The notes under the pieces: generated by a model | Database searches by the model: none | What the model was told of the DNA's origin: nothing | The model's input: the letters and a program-made list of their open reading frames with translations, nothing else | Shown here: positions 58,248 to 64,000 of the stretch, piece by piece | Numbering within the stretch: the first letter of the stretch is position 1 | Layout: every line of letters begins with the position of its first letter | Origin: Mycolicibacterium flavescens | GTDB lineage: Bacteria; Actinomycetota; Actinomycetes; Mycobacteriales; Mycobacteriaceae | Length of the DNA stretch: 64,000 nucleotides | Assembly: GCF_001722335.1 (NCBI RefSeq) | Contig: NZ_MIHA01000018.1 | Coordinates: 62,001-126,000 of the forward strand | Direction of reading: 5' to 3' | Translations under genes and position numbers: made by a program

Positions 58248-59273
58248 ATGGGTAGCTTGCGAGGAGTGCTGTGGCGCATCGGCATCTTCGTCGTGGCGTG
58301 CGCACTGGCCTGGGCCCTCATGGTCGCCGAGTTCGGACAGGTCCGATTCGGCGGTCAGACAACGTATAAGGCCGCTTTCACGAACGCGTCGGGTTTGGAA
58401 GCCGGCAACTTCGTGCGCATCGCCGGTGTCGAGGTCGGCAAGGTCAAAGACCTCGTGGTGGAAGACGGCGGTTCGGTGCTCGTGGAGTTCGCCGTCGACA
58501 ACTCCGTCGTACTGACCGAGGGCAGCCGGGCGGTCATCCAGTACGAGAACCTCATCGGCGAGCGCTTTCTGTCCTTGGACGAAGGCGTCGGTGGTACCGC
58601 GAAACTGCAGGCAGGACAGACAATTCCGCTTACCCGCACACAGCCGGCGCTCGATCTCGACGCGTTGATCGGGGGGTTCCGGCCGCTGTTCAACGCGTTG
58701 AACCCCGATGACGTCAACGTGCTGACCAGCCAACTGATGGCCGCCCTGCAGGGTCAGGGCGCGACGATCAGCTCCTTCCTGCAGCAGACCGCGACGCTGA
58801 CCAACACGCTGGCCGACCGCGACCGGCTAATCGGCGAGGTCATCGTCAACCTCAACACGGTCCTGAGCTCGCTGGGAGACCAGCGCGGTCAGCTCGCCAA
58901 AGCCGTCGACTCGCTCTCCGAACTCGTGGTGGGTCTGCGGGAACGCAAGACCGACATCGCCAACGGTGTCGCCTACGCCAGCGAGGTCGCCGGGTCGGTG
59001 GCCGACCTGATGCAGCAGGCGCGTCCGCCGCTGAAGAAGGTCGTGGCTGAAGCCGACCGGGTGGCAGGCACTATCGTCGCCGACGCCGACTACGTGAACA
59101 ACCTGCTGGATACGCTGCCCGAGTCCTACCGGATCCTGAACCGGCAGGGCCTCTACGGCGACTTCTTCAGCTTCTACCTGTGTGACATCGTGCTCAAGCT
59201 CAACGGAAAGGGCGGACAGCCGGTCTACGTCAAGGTCGCCGGTCAAAGCTCGGGGAGGTGCACTCCGCGATGA
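58248..59273 (+). CDS. mceB: MceB, Mce system subunit
   Basis: A 341-residue MCE protein with an N-terminal membrane anchor (about residues 9-27). The MCE domain is at about 38-112 ('GLEAGNFVRIAGVEVGKVKDL' ... 'LIGERFLSLDEG'). A helical coiled region follows, and there is no long Pro-rich tail, as is typical of MceB. The end carries 'FYLCDIVLKLNG' and a basic tail. It overlaps mceC by 4 bases. Confidence 0.95.
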   Translation: MGSLRGVLWRIGIFVVACALAWALMVAEFGQVRFGGQTTYKAAFTNASGLEAGNFVRIAGVEVGKVKDLVVEDGGSVLVEFAVDNSVVLTEGSRAVIQYENLIGERFLSLDEGVGGTAKLQAGQTIPLTRTQPALDLDALIGGFRPLFNALNPDDVNVLTSQLMAALQGQGATISSFLQQTATLTNTLADRDRLIGEVIVNLNTVLSSLGDQRGQLAKAVDSLSELVVGLRERKTDIANGVAYASEVAGSVADLMQQARPPLKKVVAEADRVAGTIVADADYVNNLLDTLPESYRILNRQGLYGDFFSFYLCDIVLKLNGKGGQPVYVKVAGQSSGRCTPR

Positions 59274-60613
59274 AGTCCTTCCAGGAACGAAACCCGTTGA
59301 CCATCGGCATCATCGGTGTGCTGTTGTTCGTCGGCATCTCGGTGGCGGCGGTGAACTACGACAAGCTGCCGGGCCTGTCGCTGGGCAAGGATTACTCGGC
59401 CTATTTCGCCGAAGCGGGCGGCCTGCGCCAGGGCGCCGACGTCCGGGTCAGCGGTGTCACCGCGGGCAAGGTGGACAGCGTGAAGCTCGACGGCGCCCAG
59501 GTGCTGGTCAGCTTCAAGGTCCGCGACGACATCCGGGTCGGCGACCGCAGCGAGGTCGCGGTGAAGACCAGCAGTGTGCTGGGCGCCAAAGTGCTGGAGG
59601 TGACGCCGCGCGGTGAGGGCAGCCAGTCCGGCCCTATCCCGCTGCAGCGCACGACTTCTGCCTACCAGCTACCCGACGCGATCGGCGATCTGACCACCGC
59701 GATCAGCGGACTGGACACCGACCAGCTCTCGGAGTCGCTCGAGGTGCTGGCGCAGACGTTCGCCGACACCCCGCCCGATGTGCGGGCCGCGGTCGAAGGC
59801 GTGGGCAGGTTCTCGAAGACCCTGGCCGACCGCGACGCCGAACTGCGCAGCCTGCTGTCGAACGCCGAGAAGTCCACCACCATCCTCGCCGAGCGCAGCG
59901 ACAAGATCGTCAGCCTCGTCCACGACACCAACGAGCTTCTCGCCGCGCTGCAGGAGCAGAGCTCCGCGCTCGACCAGTTCTTCGGCAACCTGTCGGCGGT
60001 CAGCCGGCAGCTCGACGGCTTCATCGCCGAGAACCGCACCGAGCTCAAACCCGCGCTGGAGAAGCTCAACGGCGTGCTGGCGATCGTCGACAACCACCGA
60101 GCGGAGGTCAGGCAGGCCGTTCTGGGGTTGAACCGCTATGCGCTGGGCCTGGGCGAGTCGGTCGGATCCGGCCCGTTCTTCAAGGCTTACGTCGTGAACC
60201 TGTTTCCGGGACAGTTCGTTCAGCCGTTCATCGACGCTGCGTTCTCGGATCTGGGCCTGGACCCGAACGTGCTGGCTCCGACGGAGCGCGCCGACCCGCA
60301 GGTCGGCCAGCCGGGCACGCCCGCGCTGCCGGTGCCCTTCCCGCGCACCGGTCAGGGCGGTGAACCCCGGATGACGGTTCCCGACGCGATCACCGGCAAC
60401 CCCGGCGACCAGCAGTGCGGTCCGCCAGGGGTTCCGCTGCCCGGCCCCGGTTGCTACCCGTACCGCGAGCCCCTGCCTGCGCCACCGCCCGGTGGCCCGC
60501 CGCCAGGCCCGCCCGCCCCGGCGGCGCCGGGCATGGAAGAGACACCACCGCCGCCGACGCCCGTGTACCGGCCGTCGCCAGGTGACACCACGCACGGAGG
60601 GGGAGGCCAGTGA
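59270..60613 (+). CDS. mceC: MceC, Mce system subunit
   Basis: A 447-residue MCE protein. It has an N-terminal anchor (about residues 10-30), the MCE domain at about 40-115 ('GLRQGADVRVSGVTAGKVDSV' ... 'LGAKVLEVTPRG'), a long helical region with heptad-like 'LAERSDKIVSLVHDTNELLAALQEQ', and a proline-rich C-terminus from about residue 355. ATG 59270 (ATGA overlap with mceB) is preferred to GTG 59258. It overlaps mceD by 4 bases. Confidence 0.95.
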   Translation: MKSFQERNPLTIGIIGVLLFVGISVAAVNYDKLPGLSLGKDYSAYFAEAGGLRQGADVRVSGVTAGKVDSVKLDGAQVLVSFKVRDDIRVGDRSEVAVKTSSVLGAKVLEVTPRGEGSQSGPIPLQRTTSAYQLPDAIGDLTTAISGLDTDQLSESLEVLAQTFADTPPDVRAAVEGVGRFSKTLADRDAELRSLLSNAEKSTTILAERSDKIVSLVHDTNELLAALQEQSSALDQFFGNLSAVSRQLDGFIAENRTELKPALEKLNGVLAIVDNHRAEVRQAVLGLNRYALGLGESVGSGPFFKAYVVNLFPGQFVQPFIDAAFSDLGLDPNVLAPTERADPQVGQPGTPALPVPFPRTGQGGEPRMTVPDAITGNPGDQQCGPPGVPLPGPGCYPYREPLPAPPPGGPPPGPPAPAAPGMEETPPPPTPVYRPSPGDTTHGGGGQ

Positions 60614-62052
60614 ACGCGCTGAAATCGCGGCCGGCCCGGATCGGCCTGGCCACTGCGCTTGTCGTGTTGCTCGTCGGTGCCGTCGCCGTGGTCAATTTCG
60701 CGCCGACTGCCAACCGCTACACGATCGTCGGCTACTTCAAGAACAGCAACGGCATCTATGTCGGCGACGACGTCGTCGTACTCGGCGTTCCGGTCGGCAC
60801 CGTCAAAGCGATTGAGCCGCAACCGCTGAACACCAAGATCACCTTCACGGTCGACGACTCGGTCAAGGTGCCCGCCGACGCCAAGGCCGTGATCCTGTCG
60901 CCGGCGCTGGTGACCGCGCGGTCGATCCAGTTGGTCCCCCCGTACAAGGGTGGGCCCACGATGGCCGACGGCGCGCAGATCCCGGCGGACCGCACCGCGG
61001 TGCCCGTCGAGTTCGACGAGTTCCGCCAGCAGTTGGAACGGTTGGCCGACACGCTGCAGCCCACCGGGCCGGGCGGGGTGAGCACGCTCGGGGCGTTCGT
61101 CAACACCGCCGCCGACAACCTGCGGGGTCAGGGCGCCGGGATCCGCGAGACGCTCATCGAACTGTCGGACGCGTTCTCGGCGCTCGGCGACAACAGCAAG
61201 AGCCTGTTCGGCACGCTGCGGAACCTGGCGATTCTGGTCAACGCGCTGCAGAACAGTCACGATGTCCTGCGCCAGCTCAACCAGAACCTGGCATCGACGA
61301 CCCGGTTGGTGGCCAACGACCCCAATGAGGTCGGTGCCGCCGTGCGCGATCTCGCGTCGGTCGCCGACGACGTGCGCACGTTCGTGGCGGAGAACCGCGA
61401 CACGCTGGGCACCACGTCGGAGAAGCTGGCCGGGGTGTCGGAGATCCTCACCGAGAACCTCGAGGACATCAAGCAGTTGCTGCACGTGGCGCCCAACGCG
61501 TTCCAGAACTTCATCAACATCTATCAGCCGGCGCAGGGCGCGCTGACCGGTGCGCTGGCGTTCAACAACATGTCCGATCCGCTTCAGTTCCTGTGTGGTG
61601 CGGTGCAAGCGGCGTCGCGACTCGGCGCCGAGCAGTCGGCGAAGCTGTGCGTGCAGTACCTCGCACCGATCGTGAAGAACCGGCAGTACAACTTCTTCCC
61701 GCTGGGTCTCAACCCGTTCGTCGGGGCGACGGCCCGGCCGAACGAGCTCACCTACAGCGAGGACTGGCTGCGCCCGGACTACATCCCGCCGTCAGGCGGG
61801 GCAGGCAACCTGCCCGCGGAGGCCGGCGGCGAACCGGCACCGGGTGGTCCGCTGCCGCCGGCGGGCAACGTGTTCACCCGGTTCGGTGAGCCGGCGAACC
61901 CGTTCCACGGCCAGGCACCGTTCGTGCCGCCACGACCGGCCGACAAGATACCCCTCAATCCGGGTGACTCCCCGGTGGTGCCGGCGCCCGTCGCGACGGA
62001 CCCCGGAGCCGGGCTCGAAGGCATCATGGTTCCGCACGGAGGTGGCCAGTGA
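60610..62052 (+). CDS. mceD: MceD, Mce system subunit
   Basis: A 480-residue MCE protein. It has an N-terminal anchor (about residues 9-27), the MCE domain at about 36-116 ('GIYVGDDVVVLGVPVGTVKAI' ... 'ARSIQLVPPYKGG'), helical repeats, and a Pro/Gly-rich C-terminus from about residue 395. The GTG start overlaps the mceC stop, and its stop overlaps mceE. Confidence 0.95.
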   Translation: MNALKSRPARIGLATALVVLLVGAVAVVNFAPTANRYTIVGYFKNSNGIYVGDDVVVLGVPVGTVKAIEPQPLNTKITFTVDDSVKVPADAKAVILSPALVTARSIQLVPPYKGGPTMADGAQIPADRTAVPVEFDEFRQQLERLADTLQPTGPGGVSTLGAFVNTAADNLRGQGAGIRETLIELSDAFSALGDNSKSLFGTLRNLAILVNALQNSHDVLRQLNQNLASTTRLVANDPNEVGAAVRDLASVADDVRTFVAENRDTLGTTSEKLAGVSEILTENLEDIKQLLHVAPNAFQNFINIYQPAQGALTGALAFNNMSDPLQFLCGAVQAASRLGAEQSAKLCVQYLAPIVKNRQYNFFPLGLNPFVGATARPNELTYSEDWLRPDYIPPSGGAGNLPAEAGGEPAPGGPLPPAGNVFTRFGEPANPFHGQAPFVPPRPADKIPLNPGDSPVVPAPVATDPGAGLEGIMVPHGGGQ

Positions 62053-63188
62053 TGCGAAGTCGTTGTCGCGGCGCACTTTTGGTGCTGGCAGTGGCGGCGT
62101 CGTTGGCCCTGACCGGTTGTAGCGAATGGCGCGGCCTGAACTCGCTGCAACTGCCGGGCACCGAGGGCAAGGGGCCGGGCGCCTACACCATCCAGGCGCA
62201 GATGCCCCAGGTGGTGAACCTCAAGGCCAACTCGCGGGTCCGGGTCGGCGACGTCGTCGTCGGCAGCATCAGCAAGATCGAACGCCAAGGGTGGCACGCG
62301 CTGGTCACCATGCGGCTCAACGGCGATGTGAACCTGCCCGCCAACGCGACCGCGACGCTGGGGCAGACCAGCCTGCTGGGATCGCTGCACATCGAACTGG
62401 CCGCCCCGACCGACGAGCCGCCGCAGGGCAAACTCCAAGAGGGATCGCTGATTCCGCTCGACCACGCCGGCGCATACCCGACGACCGAGCAGACCCTCAG
62501 CGCGCTGTCGCTGCTGCTCAACGGCGGTGGTGTCGGCCGGATCGGCGAGATCACCAGGGAACTGAGCCTGGCACTGGACGGGCGGGGCGCCGAATTGCGC
62601 AGCCTGATCACCCAACTCGACACCTTCGTCGCGTATGTCGACGACCAGAAGGACGACATCATTGCGGCGGCAGACAGCCTCAACACGCTGGTCGGTCAGA
62701 TCGCCGACGACAAGCCGGTCGTGGACCGGGCGCTCAAGACCGTCCCGGAGGCGCTGGCCGTGCTGCGCGAGGAACGCGACGTGCTGGTCGAAGCACTGGA
62801 CCAGATCGGCAAGTTCAGCGCGCTGGCCGCCGACTCGGTCAACCAGACCAAGGAGAACCTGGTCGCCGAACTCAAGGATCTCGGGCCGGTATTGGAGTCG
62901 TTGGCCAACGCGGGCCAGGACCTGACCAGGTCGCTGGACTTCTACGCGACGTTCCCGTTCCCCAAACCGACACTGCCGAAATGGCTGCGCGGCGACTACG
63001 CCAACCTCACCGCGGTGGTCGACCTGACTCTCAGCAGGCTCGACGCCGGCCTGCTCACCGGCACCTTCCTCGAAGGCGAGCTGACCGAACTCGAGATGCA
63101 ATGGGGACGCACGATCGGCCAGATGCCCAGCCCGTACACGGCCCGCAATCCGCTGGTCGTCCCGTACCAGTTCAACCAGGGACCGTAA
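62052..63188 (+). CDS. mceE: MceE, lipoprotein subunit of the Mce system (LprK-like)
   Basis: A 378-residue MCE protein with a lipoprotein signal peptide. A basic start and hydrophobic stretch are followed by the lipobox LTGC, with Cys23 the predicted lipid attachment site. The MCE domain is at about 45-122 ('NLKANSRVRVGDVVVGSISKI' ... 'LLGSLHIELAAP'). The fifth mce gene is always the lipoprotein in mycobacterial operons, which confirms the order. A GTG one codon upstream is an alternative start. It ends directly before mceF. Confidence 0.95.
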   Translation: MRSRCRGALLVLAVAASLALTGCSEWRGLNSLQLPGTEGKGPGAYTIQAQMPQVVNLKANSRVRVGDVVVGSISKIERQGWHALVTMRLNGDVNLPANATATLGQTSLLGSLHIELAAPTDEPPQGKLQEGSLIPLDHAGAYPTTEQTLSALSLLLNGGGVGRIGEITRELSLALDGRGAELRSLITQLDTFVAYVDDQKDDIIAAADSLNTLVGQIADDKPVVDRALKTVPEALAVLREERDVLVEALDQIGKFSALAADSVNQTKENLVAELKDLGPVLESLANAGQDLTRSLDFYATFPFPKPTLPKWLRGDYANLTAVVDLTLSRLDAGLLTGTFLEGELTELEMQWGRTIGQMPSPYTARNPLVVPYQFNQGP

Positions 63189-64000
63189 ATGACTCTGACG
63201 AGGCGGATATGGATCCAGTTGATCGTCGTGGCGGCGATCGCACTGGCCGGGGTCGCGTACATGTTCTTCCCGGTGCTGCACCTGCCGGCGTTGCTGTTCG
63301 GTGTGGGCCAGTACACGGTCACCGCGCAGTTGCCGGAGGCCGGCGGACTCTACGAACGCGGAAACGTCACCTACCGCGGCTACCAGGTCGGTCGGGTGGA
63401 ATCGGTCGGCCTGACCGACAACGGCGTCGAGGCGGTGCTGTCGCTGAACTCCGACGTCGAGATCCCCTCGGACGTCAAGGCCGAGGTACACAGCGTCTCG
63501 GCGATCGGTGAACAGTACATCGACCTCATACCGCGCAGCGAAGGCTCGCCGCCGCTCAAGGATGGCGACGTCATCGCCCGCGACCAGACGTCGGTCCCGC
63601 CGAACATCAGCTCGCTGCTGAGCGCGACCAACAAAGGCCTGCAAGCGATCCCGCAGGACAACCTGAAGACGGTCGTCGACGAGGCTTATGTCGCGTTCGG
63701 CGGGCTCGGTCCCGAGATCGGTAGGTTCCTCAAGGGCGCCAGCGCGCTGGCCCTCGACGCCAAGGCAAACGTCAACGAACTGACGACGCTTGTCGACAAG
63801 TCGAAGCCGCTTCTGGACACCCAAACCGAGACGTCCGGTTCCATCGAGGCGTGGGCGGCCAACCTGGCCACCGTCACCGACCAGCTGCGAGACCAGGACG
63901 CTGACGTCGCCACGGTGCTCAAGGAGGGCCCGGGCGCCGCCGACGAGGTCCGCGCGCTGTTCAGCCAACTGCAGCCGACACTGCCCGTCGTCCTGGCCAA
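63189..64000 (+). CDS. mceF: MceF, Mce system subunit, 3' truncated by the window
   Basis: The first 270 residues of an MCE protein starting at the base after the mceE stop. It has an N-terminal anchor (about residues 8-25), the MCE domain at about 42-116 ('GLYERGNVTYRGYQVGRVESV' ... 'IGEQYIDLIPRS'), then the helical region. The rest lies beyond the window. Its presence completes the A-F set, so this is a full mce operon. Confidence 0.94.
   Translation, partial: MTLTRRIWIQLIVVAAIALAGVAYMFFPVLHLPALLFGVGQYTVTAQLPEAGGLYERGNVTYRGYQVGRVESVGLTDNGVEAVLSLNSDVEIPSDVKAEVHSVSAIGEQYIDLIPRSEGSPPLKDGDVIARDQTSVPPNISSLLSATNKGLQAIPQDNLKTVVDEAYVAFGGLGPEIGRFLKGASALALDAKANVNELTTLVDKSKPLLDTQTETSGSIEAWAANLATVTDQLRDQDADVATVLKEGPGAADEVRALFSQLQPTLPVVLA

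Overview
This window is a high-GC, densely packed actinobacterial chromosome segment. The combination of a complete yrbE/mce import operon, a mycofactocin-coupled dehydrogenase, many FadE-type acyl-CoA dehydrogenases, an LLM (F420-type) oxidoreductase and several P450s points to a Mycobacterium/Mycolicibacterium. I saw no rRNA, tRNA, CRISPR, insertion sequence or prophage. Both end genes are cut by the window edge (an SDR dehydrogenase on the left, mceF on the right).

Layout: 1-4552 three SDR dehydrogenases, a P450 and an alpha/beta hydrolase. 4494-11524 a TetR regulator, a beta-type acyl-CoA dehydrogenase, a metal-dependent amidohydrolase, a double-hotdog-like protein, a tandem-fused CoA transferase and a SnoaL-like protein. 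11592-13468 a divergent P450/TetR pair around a 25-bp operator-like palindrome. 13532-18471 GMC oxidoreductase, thioesterase and aldehyde dehydrogenase (minus strand) divergent from a PaaI thioesterase and a mycofactocin-coupled SDR. 18495-26134 two GntR regulators, an acyl-CoA dehydrogenase divergent from a thiolase, an unknown protein, a CoA transferase and an acyl-CoA dehydrogenase. 26195-32696 a tight operon of enoyl-CoA hydratases, amidohydrolase, SDR and a FadE pair. 32806-33684 a DUF559/AbiEi-like gene. 33719-47203 a hydratase divergent from a long operon (acyl-CoA synthetases, beta-lactamase-fold protein, second FadE pair, hydratase, amidohydrolase, DUF35 protein with a cysteine-less thiolase, kinase-like phosphotransferase). 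47212-54057 P450, TetR, CoA transferase, GntR, LLM oxidoreductase, Rieske oxygenase and TetR. 54058-55122 about 1 kb without a credible gene. 55123-64000 the mce operon.

Taken together the catabolic genes look like one pathway or a set of related ones: oxidation of a hydrophobic substrate (P450s, Rieske oxygenase, dehydrogenases), CoA activation by ligation or transfer, beta-oxidation with heteromeric FadE enzymes and hydratases, a probable retro-aldol step (DUF35 plus thiolase-fold protein) and ring or side-chain steps by amidohydrolase-superfamily enzymes. The mce operon could import the lipid. The substrate cannot be read from sequence.

Two signals stand out beyond the genes. First, an 11-bp palindrome, TTACRNTGTAA, recurs in six promoter regions (2264, 6554, 8593, 17071, 34543, 40107) and would tie most of these operons into one regulon. 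Second, four copies of a 62-bp palindromic element (11525, 13469, 32714, 33647) fill gene ends. They occur as two pairs, one bracketing the P450/TetR cassette and the other the DUF559 gene.
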